Of a stretch of 64,000 bases of DNA, positions 28,291-37,254 are shown one piece after another. The first letter of the stretch is position 1, and each line of letters starts with the position of its first letter. The stretch is from Tropicimonas aquimaris (GTDB lineage Bacteria; Pseudomonadota; Alphaproteobacteria; Rhodobacterales; Rhodobacteraceae). The stretch spans positions 1-64,000 of the forward strand of contig NZ_JBHTJT010000038.1 of assembly GCF_042676185.1 (NCBI RefSeq), given 5' to 3'. Made by a program: the position numbers and the translations under genes. The notes below the pieces were generated by a model, which was not told where the DNA came from, ran no database searches, and worked only from the letters and a program-made list of their open reading frames with translations.

Positions 28291-31035
28291 TCAGCCGGTG
28301 TTTCGCAGGCCGGAGGCCACGCCGTTGATCGACAGCAGGATCCCGCGTCGGGTCCGCTCGGAGATCTCCTCGGAACTGGCCATTCGGACCTTCTTGAGCA
28401 GTTCGACCTGCATGTGGTTCAGCGGGTCGAGATAGGGCGTGCGGTGGCGCAGACGCGCCTTCGCCTCGCCGGAGCGTTTGCGCTCGACAGGTGAAGTGCC
28501 GGTGATCATCTCGAGCGCCCGCACGGTCGCCTCCCACTCGGCGCTGATCCGGCCGAAGATCCGGTCCCGGATCTCCTTGTCCTCGCAGAGATCGGCGTAT
28601 TGCGCGGCCATGGCGAGGTCGCTCTTGCCGATCATCAGGTCGATCTTGGAGACCATGGCGTGGAAGAACGGCCAGGCATCGTAGAGCGCGGCCAGTTTCT
28701 CGCCTTCGGGATCCTCGTTCTCGGCGCACCAGGCCTCGACCGCGGAGCCGAAGCCGTACCAGGCCGGCAGCATGATCCGGCACTGCGCCCAGGAAAACAC
28801 CCAGGGGATCGCGCGCAGCGAGGTGATCTCACGGGTCTTGGAGCGCGAGGCGGGCCGCGAGCCGATGTTGAGCGAGGCGATCTCGTTGATCACGGTGGAG
28901 GACCAGAAGAACTCCTCGAACCCCTCCGTCTCGAAGACAAGGCTGCGATAGGCCCGGAAGGCGTGGTCGGACATGGCATCCATGATCGCCGAATACTCGC
29001 CGAGCGCGCTCTCCGCCTCGGGCATGAGCGTCGCCTCGAGCGTCGCGGAGACCAGCGTCTCGAGATGGGCATAGCCGATCTCTGCATGGGAATAGCGCGA
29101 GGAGATGACCTCGCCCTGTTCGGTCAGGCGGATCTGCCCGGCGACGGCGCCCGGCGGCTGCGCAACGATCGCCTCGCGGGTCGGGCCGCCCCCGCGGCCG
29201 ATGGAGCCGCCCCGTCCATGGAACAGCCGCAACCGGATCTCTTTCTCCCGGAACAACTCGACCAGTGCACGCTCGGCCTTGAACAACTCCCAGTTCGAGG
29301 TGACCAGCCCGCCGTCCTTGTTGCTGTCGGAATAGCCAAGCATGATCTCCTGCTCGTCCTTCTGGGCGGTGACGATGCGGCGGTACTCGGGCGTCTCGAA
29401 CAGCGCGCGCATGATGCCGGGACCGTTGCGAAGGTCGGCGATGGTCTCGAACAGCGGCACGATGGCGATCGAGCACTTGCCGTCGAGCGTCAGCAGTCCG
29501 GCTTCCTTCAGCAGGACGCAGAGCTCCAGAACGTCGGACACGGACTGCGCGTTGGAGATGATCGAGGTGACGATGGCTCGCGGGCCGAACCGGTCGACGA
29601 TCTCCTTGGCGGCGCGGAACACCGCAAGCTCTCCCGCCGTCTTTTCCGAGTATTCCCAGTAGGGGCGGATCAGGGCGCGCGGCGAGGTCAGCTCCTTGCG
29701 CAGGATCTCCTGGCGGGCGGCCTCGTTCATGCCGAGATAGTCGGTGCCCGGCGCGATGGCTTCCAGCAGCTCGGCCACGGTCGCCTCGTGCACCGAAGAG
29801 TTCTGGCGCAGGTCGACGCTGGCCAGATGGAAGCCGAAGCTGCGCACCTTGCGCCGCAGATCGAGGATCCGGCCATCGGCAATCGCGAAAGCCTGGTGCG
29901 AGCGCAGCGACCGGTCGATCACGTCGAGATCGCGCAGCAGCTCCTCGGATCGGCCATAGGGTGCGCCCTTTGCGGTGTGCAGCGGCGCCGGGTTCTCCGG
30001 GTCGATCTCCGTAAGCGTCGCGGCAAGCCGGGCATAGATGCCGATCAGCGCACGGCGGTAGGGCTCGTCCAGCCGGTGCTCCGAGGTGTCGGGCGAGATG
30101 TCGGCCAGTTCCTGAAGGTCCTGGTTCACCCGCACCACGCGGGTCGACATCGACAGTTCCCGACCGAGCAGGTGCACTTCCTCGAGGTAGTGACGCAGCG
30201 CGTGGCCCGCCTGCATCCGGAACACCTCGCGCAGGATCGTGTCGGTCACGAACGGGTTGCCGTCGCGGTCACCGCCGATCCAGGTGCCGACGCGCAGGAA
30301 GGCCGGGAAATCCTGGCCGAAGCTCGCCTTGCCCAGCGATTTCAGCAGCGTCTCCTGCAGCTTGGGCACCGCCTGGAAGAAGGTGTGATCGTAGTAGGTG
30401 AGGCTGTTCTTGATCTCGTCGGTGACGCTCAGCTTGCTGCGGCGGAGCAGATGTGTCTGCCACAAGGTCTCGATCTCGCGCTCGATGCCGCGCTCGATCT
30501 CGGTGACGTCGAGCCCGACCTTGCGGGCACGGGTGCGCTCGTCCAGCAGCTTGGAGATGGCAAACTCCGCCCGCATCGTGCTCTGACGGCGGATCTCGGT
30601 CGGGTGGGCGGTGAGGATCGGGCTCACCAGCGCGTCCTTGAAAAAGGCGACGAGCTGGCTGTCGCTGAAACCGGCTTCCCTCGCCGCCTCGATCGCGTCG
30701 GGCAGGGCGTGGCCCGAGGCCTTGCGGTGATCGAGCAGGATCTGCTCGTCCTGGGCGATGTTCAGCAGGTGCAGAAAATAGGTGAAGGCCCGCAGCACGT
30801 GGAAGGTGAGATCCTCCGGCATGGCCGCGATCGTGTCGTGCAGCCGTCTCAGCGCGGATTCATCACCGGAGCGGTGCAGTTCCACCGAAGCACGGCGGAT
30901 CTCCTCCACCGTATCGAAGGCAAGACCGCCCTCCTGCGTATGGAGAATTTTGCCGAGGATCCGGCCAAGAAAGCGGATCGCCTCGTCTTCCTCGTCGGCA
31001 AGAGAGAATTGGATGTCATCCGGTTGCTGCGTCAC
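28291..31035 (-). CDS. ppc: Phosphoenolpyruvate carboxylase
   Basis: PEP carboxylase makes oxaloacetate from phosphoenolpyruvate and bicarbonate, refilling the TCA cycle. The 914-residue protein carries the catalytic 'LTAHPTEIRRQS' near residue 140, the 'VGTWIGGDRDGNPFVT' signature, the active-site 'FHGRGGSIGRGGGP' and the C-terminal 'NTG'. Length agrees with bacterial enzymes. The start is GTG 31035 with GGGAG eight bases upstream. It is convergent with metH and divergent from a small cytochrome c gene. Confidence 0.97.
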   Translation of the reverse strand: MTQQPDDIQFSLADEEDEAIRFLGRILGKILHTQEGGLAFDTVEEIRRASVELHRSGDESALRRLHDTIAAMPEDLTFHVLRAFTYFLHLLNIAQDEQILLDHRKASGHALPDAIEAAREAGFSDSQLVAFFKDALVSPILTAHPTEIRRQSTMRAEFAISKLLDERTRARKVGLDVTEIERGIEREIETLWQTHLLRRSKLSVTDEIKNSLTYYDHTFFQAVPKLQETLLKSLGKASFGQDFPAFLRVGTWIGGDRDGNPFVTDTILREVFRMQAGHALRHYLEEVHLLGRELSMSTRVVRVNQDLQELADISPDTSEHRLDEPYRRALIGIYARLAATLTEIDPENPAPLHTAKGAPYGRSEELLRDLDVIDRSLRSHQAFAIADGRILDLRRKVRSFGFHLASVDLRQNSSVHEATVAELLEAIAPGTDYLGMNEAARQEILRKELTSPRALIRPYWEYSEKTAGELAVFRAAKEIVDRFGPRAIVTSIISNAQSVSDVLELCVLLKEAGLLTLDGKCSIAIVPLFETIADLRNGPGIMRALFETPEYRRIVTAQKDEQEIMLGYSDSNKDGGLVTSNWELFKAERALVELFREKEIRLRLFHGRGGSIGRGGGPTREAIVAQPPGAVAGQIRLTEQGEVISSRYSHAEIGYAHLETLVSATLEATLMPEAESALGEYSAIMDAMSDHAFRAYRSLVFETEGFEEFFWSSTVINEIASLNIGSRPASRSKTREITSLRAIPWVFSWAQCRIMLPAWYGFGSAVEAWCAENEDPEGEKLAALYDAWPFFHAMVSKIDLMIGKSDLAMAAQYADLCEDKEIRDRIFGRISAEWEATVRALEMITGTSPVERKRSGEAKARLRHRTPYLDPLNHMQVELLKKVRMASSEEISERTRRGILLSINGVASGLRNTG

Positions 31036-31339
31036 GCCTGTGCTCCCATCCGAGTGTTAGCGGCATCATGGCGCGACTTGTACAGCACCACGCGGTGCAT
31101 TCAATGCAGACCGTGTCGCGGGGGCGGCCGGTGGAGCGAGATGGGCACAAACCGTCAGGGCTGCGACCGCTTGCGATCTGCGCCGGGATCGAATGCCCGA
31201 ATTATAGGCACGGTGGTCGCGAGACGGGCAGGGCGCGGAAAAACGGACGATCGGTCGCGGGCGCTGCGCCCCACGCGTCATGGCTCTGTCACGGAGCGGG
31301 TACTAGCTCGCGGCACGTTTCCCTTGCGAGGTCAGAGCG
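31036..31339. other. Divergent intergenic region ppc / cytochrome c
   Basis: These 304 bp separate two divergent genes and must contain both promoters. I see the ribosome sites at each end but no convincing -35/-10 pair, operator or small gene. Open frames through it are antisense shadows with no family character. Confidence 0.5.
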
Positions 31340-31642
31340 ATGCCGAGCCTTCTTCACGCCCAAACGCGTTTCGTTGTCATTATCTGGTTGCTGGTGAAGG
31401 GGCTGTCGACCGCCACGGCACAGGACGCGGATCCGACGCTTGGGCAGGCGATCTATGCCGAAAATTGCGTCGAATGTCATATGGAGGATGCGGGCGGCGA
31501 CGATGTTGCGCCGGAGATCGCCGGCATTCCCCGCAACAATATCCGCCGGGCCATGGGCGGGCTGGAGGGGATGCCGGAGTTCGAAATGACCACCGAAGAG
31601 GTCGCGGCGGTTCACGCCTACCTGCGCACCCTCGACGACTAG
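31340..31642 (+). CDS. Small periplasmic c-type cytochrome
   Basis: The 100-residue precursor has a signal peptide cleaved after about residue 28 ('STATAQ'). The mature domain of about 72 residues has the haem-binding motif Cys43-Val-Glu-Cys46-His47 and a likely distal Met ligand in 'LEGMPEF', then the C-terminal helix 'AVHAYLRTLDD' of class I cytochromes c. It is a soluble electron carrier; its partners are unknown. It is convergent with the imelysin-family gene 15 bp away. Confidence 0.88.
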   Translation: MPSLLHAQTRFVVIIWLLVKGLSTATAQDADPTLGQAIYAENCVECHMEDAGGDDVAPEIAGIPRNNIRRAMGGLEGMPEFEMTTEEVAAVHAYLRTLDD

Positions 31643-31657
31643 ATAGGGCCCGGCGGA

Positions 31658-32773
31658 TCAGTCGCCGTCGGCGGCGCTGAAGCCGGTCTCCACCCCGAGG
31701 TTCGGGCCAAGGTTCTTGGCCATCTCGAGCTGGAGGTGGCGCACCTTGGTCTGCATCGCCTCCACCCGGATCCGGCTGGTCGGCTCCTTCACCGCCTCGG
31801 AGATCGGCTGCTCGATGGCCGCGAGCCGTCCCTCGGTCTGCTCGAAGACCTCAAGGATCCAGCCGCGGTCGGTCTCCCGCACGTCGCCGGCAAAGCCCAG
31901 CCGGACCATCTCGGCCAGCCCGTGGATCTGGGCGAGGATGATCTCGTTGCTCAGCCCGGACCGCCAGGCCTCCGCCTGGTCCGGGAAGGGGCGGTCGAAG
32001 GTGCCGAGCGGCCGGCCCAGCCGCGACTCGGCGACCCGGGTCAGGCCGAAGTCGACGGCGGTGTAGAGCGTCTTGGTGAACTCCTCGGGCGAGAGGTAGA
32101 CCGGGTTGTCCGGCCCGGCGGCGTTCGCCAGGTCGGCCCAGCCGTTCTCGGTGAACCAGGCTTCGTAGAGCGCGCCGCCGAGGTCCTCCATGTAGAGGCT
32201 GATGCCGACGATGGACGGGCAGGCCTCCATGTCGGTATAGAGCAACCGCTCGATAGCCGGCAGGCCCTGGGTCGCGGCGGAGCCCTGGGCGATGGTCGCG
32301 GGATCGGCCAGGTCTTCGGGCGAGAGGGCCTCGAGCGCTTTCAGCCCGCGCCCCACGAAATCCTTCTTGTCGGGCCAGAAGTTCACCGTCAGCGCGGCAC
32401 CGAGCTGTTCAACCGGGCCGAACTGGTAGCTGTCGAGCGGCGCCCAGGCGAGCCAGGCGTCGCGCAGGGCCGCCTTGATCTCGGCCGCGTCGGCGGTCCC
32501 GGCGCAATGGGCGGACGCGGTTTCGGCCAGCCCGGCGCTGGCCTCCCGGAAGGCGCCGAACTGGCGCTCCAGCACGGCCAGTGAACGCCGGCGCAGAGCG
32601 TCATGGTCTACCTCGCCCCGTCCCGGCGCCCAGTAGGGAAGGCCTAGTTCCTCGTTGAAGGAATCCAGCCGGCCGACACCGTCCTGGGCCGGCGGCGCGG
32701 ATTGCGCTGCGGCGGGCACGGCCAGGAGACCTTGCGCGAGGACGAGGGCGGCAAGAAACGTTTTGCGGAACAT
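31658..32773 (-). CDS. Imelysin-family (peptidase M75-like) periplasmic protein
   Basis: The 371-residue precursor has a signal peptide ('MFRKTFLAALVLAQGLLAVPAAAQ') and a mainly helical periplasmic domain of the imelysin type ('AWLAWAPLDSYQFGPVEQLG...FWPDKKDFVGRGL...GLPAIERLLYTD'). The GxHxxE metal motif of EfeO/IrpA proteins reads GLPAIE here, with Pro instead of His, as in a subset of the family. Members are usually linked to iron uptake. ATG 32773 has GGAG at an 8-nt spacing. It lies downstream of the PhoX-like gene but behind a terminator, so it is probably a separate unit. Confidence 0.78.
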   Translation of the reverse strand: MFRKTFLAALVLAQGLLAVPAAAQSAPPAQDGVGRLDSFNEELGLPYWAPGRGEVDHDALRRRSLAVLERQFGAFREASAGLAETASAHCAGTADAAEIKAALRDAWLAWAPLDSYQFGPVEQLGAALTVNFWPDKKDFVGRGLKALEALSPEDLADPATIAQGSAATQGLPAIERLLYTDMEACPSIVGISLYMEDLGGALYEAWFTENGWADLANAAGPDNPVYLSPEEFTKTLYTAVDFGLTRVAESRLGRPLGTFDRPFPDQAEAWRSGLSNEIILAQIHGLAEMVRLGFAGDVRETDRGWILEVFEQTEGRLAAIEQPISEAVKEPTSRIRVEAMQTKVRHLQLEMAKNLGPNLGVETGFSAADGD

Positions 32774-32979
32774 CGGCGTGTCTCCGGAGGAGGGCAGGGA
32801 GTGGGGACCGGGCTGGACCAGCGGCGACATTGGTGCCCGGGGCTGGCTGCGGGACCATGCCAAGGCTGGGCGATGCCGACAAGAGCAAGGCGTGTCACGT
32901 GTGAGTGACGGGGGCGTCCCGGTCACGAAAGTGGCGCCGGGGAGGGAGAGCCCGGCACCATAAAGGCTCGGAAAGGCGA

Positions 32980-33003
32980 AAGGAGGCGGCGGACCGCCTC
33001 CTT
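32980..33003 (-). terminator. Terminator hairpin of the PhoX-like gene
   Basis: AAGGAGGCGG (32980-32989) and CCGCCTCCTT (32994-33003) form a perfect 10-bp stem with the tetraloop CGGA. It lies 22 bp beyond the stop of the minus-strand PhoX-like gene. The rest of the 252-bp gap to the imelysin gene shows no other clear element. Confidence 0.75.
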
Positions 33004-33025
33004 CGATACCTTGCGCCAGGCGCGA

Positions 33026-34603
33026 TCAGCTCTGGCTGTCGCGGTTCCAGAGCCAGATGACGTTGTTCTCGTGGTTGCCGGAATCCTCGCCGATCACGAC
33101 CTGACCGTTGGCGCGGACCAGGATGTTGTCGGGGTTGGCGACCGAGTCCATCGGGCAGGCATTCGCCTCGGCGTCCTTGTCGTAGCCGTAGCCCGCGACG
33201 ACCGGCACCATCATGGAGACGTCGTAGTTGGCGTCGAGCTCCATCTCGTAGACCACGCCGCAGACGTTCTCGGCCACATCGATGGCGCCTTCACCGTCGG
33301 ACATCGCCTTGGAGACGTCGGACATCGCCATGTACATGAAGGGCACCGAGCCATCCTTGGCGGCGTCGTAGTTGATGTTCACGCCTTCCATCTTGTTGAA
33401 CTCGCCGGTCGCACCCAGGGCGACGGCGGCACGGCGCGATTCCAGGAAGGCGACACGCGCATCGGCGGCCTCGCCAGCGGCAAAGGCAGCGACTTCCTCG
33501 TCGGTGATGTAGTTGGTCTCGCCGGGGACGTGATCTTCCAGGTCGATGCCGTCGTATTCGGCGACCCAGGCAGCGATCTCGTCGTTGGAGGCGTGGCCGA
33601 GCTCGATCCACTCGATGCCGAAGCCGGTGGTGGCTGCATCGGCCTGCGCACCGGCCTCCTGCGTCACCTTGGCGGCGTAGAGCGTGCCGGCGGACAGATC
33701 GTTCTCGGCGTCGGCGACGAACTTGAAGAACACGACGCTGGAGCCGTCATCCGAGAGGTAGACGGTCTTGTTGTCGGGCATGACAACCGCGTTCTCGTGG
33801 CTGAAGCGACCGAGGGCCATATGCTTGACCGGGGTCGCGGCGCCGGCGGGATCGGTGATCTCGACGATATAGCCGTAGTCGTAGGGGTTCGGATACTTGC
33901 CCTCGCCAAGGTAGTTGGCGAGCACCTGGTTGTCATCGATGTACTTGTACTCGGGGTTGTTCCAGTCGACCGTGTCGTCGAAATACAGCTCTTCGGAGGT
34001 CAGCGGGGTGCCCCAGGGCGAGAGCGTGCCGAAGCAGTTCACCAAGGTGCCGTCGACGGCCGAAAAGTCGATCATGATCAGGTCGGACGTATCGACCGAC
34101 CAGGTGCCGTCCTCGGCGCGCATGATCTTGGCGCGGGACATGCCGCCGGGGCGGTTCTCCCAGTTGGTGAACAGGTAACCTTCGTTGTCGCCGGTGGGCA
34201 CGTAGGCGTTGAAGTCGGGGTCGTTGGAGACCAGCAGGTCTTCGCCAGCCAGCGACTTGATCACACCGACGATGCCCTCGTCACCTTCCTGAAGCAGGAC
34301 CTGGTAATCGCCCAGCGAGGAGCGCACGACCTTCTTGTCGGCGTCTTCGGTGGTCGGCTCCATCGCGGCGGCATCCCAATCGGCGTTGGCGATCACGCCG
34401 ACAGCGGCCTTCGCGAATTCGTTTCCGATTTCCTTGTTCGGGTGCTGGATGTTGAAGAACAGGTCCGAGCCGACCTCGAACAGGCCGGTGACCTCGGCAT
34501 CGAGCGGAACGGTGGCCAGACGCTTCATGGATTCGGCGTGGGCGGGAACGCCGAGCACTGTGGTGCTCAGCAGAATCGCCGCGACGGATTTCTTGTGGGA
34601 CAT
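33026..34603 (-). CDS. PhoX-like (DUF839) secreted phosphatase-family protein
   Basis: This 525-residue protein is read from ATG 34603, with AAGGAAAA upstream. A signal peptide ('SVAAILLSTTVLGVPAHA') precedes a beta-propeller-type domain of the PhoX/DUF839 family; typical stretches are 'NWENRPGGMSRAKIM', 'LGRFSHENAVVMPDNKTVYLSDDGSS' and the C-terminal 'NPDNILVRANGQVVIGEDSGNHENN'. PhoX enzymes are calcium/iron phosphatases induced by phosphate starvation and exported by Tat. Here the N-terminus has no twin-arginine motif and looks Sec-type. Composition is acidic with many Asp/Glu, suggesting a secreted, salt-tolerant protein. Activity on phosphate esters is inferred. Confidence 0.78.
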   Translation of the reverse strand: MSHKKSVAAILLSTTVLGVPAHAESMKRLATVPLDAEVTGLFEVGSDLFFNIQHPNKEIGNEFAKAAVGVIANADWDAAAMEPTTEDADKKVVRSSLGDYQVLLQEGDEGIVGVIKSLAGEDLLVSNDPDFNAYVPTGDNEGYLFTNWENRPGGMSRAKIMRAEDGTWSVDTSDLIMIDFSAVDGTLVNCFGTLSPWGTPLTSEELYFDDTVDWNNPEYKYIDDNQVLANYLGEGKYPNPYDYGYIVEITDPAGAATPVKHMALGRFSHENAVVMPDNKTVYLSDDGSSVVFFKFVADAENDLSAGTLYAAKVTQEAGAQADAATTGFGIEWIELGHASNDEIAAWVAEYDGIDLEDHVPGETNYITDEEVAAFAAGEAADARVAFLESRRAAVALGATGEFNKMEGVNINYDAAKDGSVPFMYMAMSDVSKAMSDGEGAIDVAENVCGVVYEMELDANYDVSMMVPVVAGYGYDKDAEANACPMDSVANPDNILVRANGQVVIGEDSGNHENNVIWLWNRDSQS

Positions 34604-34888
34604 GGGGTTTTCCTTGGTATCAACCTGGGTCTGCCGGCAGCCGGCCCGCGGTTGATAGGAAACTTCCGTGACGCTCTTGTAACACACGCGTGATCAAATG
34701 AGATTTCGTTGAACGGACGCCCTTGCATGCCTGTTTTCAAGGCGCGCGCCCCCATCCGGCCGGCCGATCCGCGGCCTCCCGGACCAGCCGAAGTGGCGAC
34801 CGGAGGAACGGCAAACGCCCGCCGCGGCGAAGCGCCCCGGTTCGCAGCGCTCCGTGCGGAAAAGTCATCCGTCTGATCAGGTGGAAAG

Positions 34889-34978
34889 TGGCGGAGAGAC
34901 AGGGATTCGAACCCTGGGTGGGCTTGCACCCACAACGGTTTTCGAGACCGCCCCGTTCGACCACTCCGGCACCTCTCC
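34889..34978 (-). tRNA. tRNA-Ser (anticodon CGA)
   Basis: Read on the minus strand, GGAGAGG pairs at the acceptor end (CTCTCC, one wobble or edge base) and the CCA end is encoded. The anticodon loop CTCGAAA gives CGA. A long variable arm and the GTTCGAATC T-loop confirm a class II tRNA closely resembling known tRNA-Ser(CGA). The 285 bp between it and the PhoX-like gene hold no supported feature. Confidence 0.95.
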
Positions 34979-35152
34979 GCGCTCCCGTGGTCAGGGTGCG
35001 GGCGGTGTAATGTTTGCGTGGGAGGGGCGCAAGGGCTTTTCTCGCCCCCGGTGCCGTCAATTTGAAGATTGCGGATGGAGTGCAGCGAGCGCGATGCCTT
35101 GGCATTGCAGTGATGGCGCACTACCCCTGAGACAAGCAGACGGAGTTTGTCG

Positions 35153-36013
35153 ATGATCCCTCGCCCCATACTTTCCACGCTCGCCCTGTGCTTTCTGGCC
35201 TTCGCGGCCTGGGCGCAAACCAACGAGGCGCCTCCGAGGGCGACGCCCGAGGAGCGGGCGCGTCTCGAACCGCTGATGCAGGCGCTGGAGATGGATGCGC
35301 TCCTCGGTATCATGCAGGACGAGGGAGTTGACTATGCCGGCGACCTCGAGTCGGACATGTTCCCGGGGCGCGGCGGCGAGCGGTGGCCGGAAATCGTGGC
35401 CGGCATCTTCGATGTGGACCGGATGGCCGATATCCTCGAGGACGAGCTGGCGGCGGACCTGCCGGCCTGGCATCTTGATCCGCTCATCGACTTCTTCACC
35501 ACCGAACCCGGGCGCAAGATCGTCCAACTCGAGATCAGCGCGCGCCAGGCGATGCTCGATCCCGGCGTCGAGGCGGCGGCGAACGAGGCGATGGCCGTGC
35601 TGCTGGAGGAGGGCGGGCCACGGCTCGACCTGCTGGAGGATTTCGCGGCCGCCAACGACCTGTTGGAGATGAACGTCGTGGGCGCGCTCAACGCCAACTA
35701 TGCCTTCTACTCCGGCCTGAACGCCGCCGGCGCGTTTGGCGACTTCATGGGCGAGGAGGACATGCTGCGCGATGTCTGGTCCCAGGAGGACGAGATCCGC
35801 GACGAAACCGGGACCTGGCTATATTCCTATCTTGCGATGGCCTACCAGCCACTCACGGACGCGGAGTTGAAAGCCTACCTCGAACTCTCCCGGAGCGAGG
35901 CCGGGCGTAGCCTGAACACGCATCTCTTCGCCGCCTTCGACGAGATGTTCCGCACCATTTCCTACGACCTCGGCATGGCCGCCGCGCGGTTCATGGCCGG
36001 CGAGGATCTCTGA
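35153..36013 (+). CDS. DUF2059-domain periplasmic protein
   Basis: The 286-residue precursor has a signal peptide ('ILSTLALCFLAFAAWAQ') and a helical domain with the DUF2059-type pattern 'DPLIDFFTTEPGRKIVQLEISARQAMLDP' in the middle, repeated in weaker form near the end ('TDAELKAYLELSRSEAGRSLNTHLFAAFDEMF'). The family has no known function. ATG 35153 with GGAG eight bases upstream is preferred to TTG 35147. It stands alone between tRNA-Ser and rplU. Confidence 0.75.
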   Translation: MIPRPILSTLALCFLAFAAWAQTNEAPPRATPEERARLEPLMQALEMDALLGIMQDEGVDYAGDLESDMFPGRGGERWPEIVAGIFDVDRMADILEDELAADLPAWHLDPLIDFFTTEPGRKIVQLEISARQAMLDPGVEAAANEAMAVLLEEGGPRLDLLEDFAAANDLLEMNVVGALNANYAFYSGLNAAGAFGDFMGEEDMLRDVWSQEDEIRDETGTWLYSYLAMAYQPLTDAELKAYLELSRSEAGRSLNTHLFAAFDEMFRTISYDLGMAAARFMAGEDL

Positions 36014-36049
36014 GCCCGTCTCGGGAGGCACCGCGCGGGCCGGAATGTC

Positions 36050-36135
36050 TTGACACGCAGGGCTTTCTCGCTCATACGGCCCTCTCCGTGGCCGGACTCC
36101 GGCACGGAAACAAGAAACACGCCCCCGAAGGGGCG
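36050..36135 (+). promoter_or_regulatory. rplU-rpmA promoter and leader hairpin
   Basis: TTGACA (36050-36055) and CATACG (36073-36078) are separated by 17 bp, a good housekeeping-type promoter. About 40 bp downstream CGCCCC-CGAA-GGGGCG (36120-36135) makes a stable tetraloop hairpin in the untranslated leader. A long leader before rplU may allow autoregulation by L21, but no consensus was checked. Confidence 0.5.
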
Positions 36136-36215
36136 CGCTGTCCGAGGTGCCGGTTTCCGGCGAGAACGCCCGCGAGGGGACCATGAAGGACGCGTCGAGA
36201 GCAAAGGAATGACCC

Positions 36216-36884
36216 ATGTTTGCGGTCCTCAAGACCGGCGGCAAGCAATACCGCGTCCAGTCGGGCGACGTGCTGCGCGTCGAGAAGCTGGCGGCTACTG
36301 CCGGCGAAACCGTTCAATTCAATGACATCCTGATGATCGGCTCCACCGTGGGTGCGCCGCTCGTCGATGGCGCGGCCGTGCAGGCCGAGGTGCTCGACCA
36401 GATCAAGGGCGCCAAGACCATCAGCTTCGTGAAGCGCCGCCGGAAGCACAGCTCCAAGCGGACCCGGGGCCATCGCCAGCAGCTGACCGTGCTGCGCATC
36501 ACCGACATCCTCGAATCGGGCGCTGGCGCGACCGGGGTTAAGGCTGCCGTGGGCGCGGGCTCGGTTGCCGGTGTCGCGGTTGCCGCCACCGAAGCCAAGC
36601 CGGCCGCCAAGGCCGCCCCGAAAGCCAAGGCCGCCCCGAAGGCGAAGGCCGCTGCCGCGCCTGCCGCGGAAGCTCCCGCCGGTGCGGACGACCTGAAGAA
36701 ACTGTCGGGCGTGGGCCCGGCGCTTGAGAAGAAGCTGCATGCCGCCGGCGTGACCAGCTTCGCGCAGATTGCCGGCTGGACCGAAGCCGACATCGCCGAG
36801 TTCGACGAGAAACTCTCGTTCAAGGGCCGCATCGAGCGCGAAGGCTGGGTCGAGCAGGCCAAGGCCATCGTGGCCGAAGGCTGA
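36216..36884 (+). CDS. rplU: 50S ribosomal protein L21 with C-terminal helix-hairpin-helix extension
   Basis: Residues 1-103 are standard bacterial L21 ('MFAVLKTGGKQYRVQSGDVLRVEKL', 'FVKRRRKHSSKRTRGHRQQLTVLRI'), an rRNA-binding protein of the large subunit. A mobile Ala/Lys/Pro linker follows (about 125-160, with repeats of KAAPKA). The C-terminal domain of about 60 residues has a helix-hairpin-helix signature, 'LKKLSGVGPALEKKLHAAGV'. At 222 residues the protein is twice the usual length. This composite form is found in several alphaproteobacteria. The extension may bind nucleic acid; its role is unknown. It is followed 19 bp later by rpmA. Confidence 0.96.
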   Translation: MFAVLKTGGKQYRVQSGDVLRVEKLAATAGETVQFNDILMIGSTVGAPLVDGAAVQAEVLDQIKGAKTISFVKRRRKHSSKRTRGHRQQLTVLRITDILESGAGATGVKAAVGAGSVAGVAVAATEAKPAAKAAPKAKAAPKAKAAAAPAAEAPAGADDLKKLSGVGPALEKKLHAAGVTSFAQIAGWTEADIAEFDEKLSFKGRIEREGWVEQAKAIVAEG

Positions 36885-36903
36885 GACAGAAGGAGCAAGC
36901 GAT

Positions 36904-37173
36904 ATGGCACATAAAAAAGCAGGCGGTTCATCCCGTAACGGTCGCGACTCCATCGGTCGCCGCCTTGGTGTGAAGAAATACGGCGGCGAAGCCGTCATCC
37001 CCGGCAACATCATCGTGCGTCAGCGCGGCAACAAGTGGTGGCCGGGCGAGGGCGTCGGCCAGGGCAAGGATCACACGATCTTCGCCACCGTCGAAGGCGC
37101 CGTGAAGTACCATAAGGGCCTCAAGGGCCGCACGTTCATTTCGGTGCTCCCGGTCGCGGAAGCCGCCGAGTAA
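36904..37173 (+). CDS. rpmA: 50S ribosomal protein L27
   Basis: L27 reaches the peptidyl-transferase centre through its flexible N-terminus. The 89-residue protein begins 'MAHKKAGGSSRNGRDS' with no cleavable leader of the Firmicutes type, and continues 'LGVKKYGGEAVIPGNIIVRQRG'. An AGGAG ribosome site precedes the start. It forms an operon with rplU and ends before a strong hairpin. Confidence 0.98.
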   Translation: MAHKKAGGSSRNGRDSIGRRLGVKKYGGEAVIPGNIIVRQRGNKWWPGEGVGQGKDHTIFATVEGAVKYHKGLKGRTFISVLPVAEAAE

Positions 37174-37198
37174 GCCGAACCCGGTACAAGACAGACCT

Positions 37199-37227
37199 GG
37201 GGGGATCGGCAAAAGGCCGGTCCCCCC
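37199..37227 (+). terminator. Hairpin after rpmA
   Basis: GGGGGGATCGGC pairs with GCCGGTCCCCCC (one G-U) around a 5-nt loop, 25 bp after the rpmA stop. No T tract follows, so read-through into the GNAT-obg-proBA genes is possible. Confidence 0.6.
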
Positions 37228-37254
37228 AAGCGATTCTCTGGAAAAGGCCCTGGA

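Noticed and set aside
34854..35156. Plus-strand open frame over tRNA-Ser with 'ERQGFEPWVGL'-type residues
   Set aside because: This is the antisense translation of tRNA-Ser, a well-known artefact.
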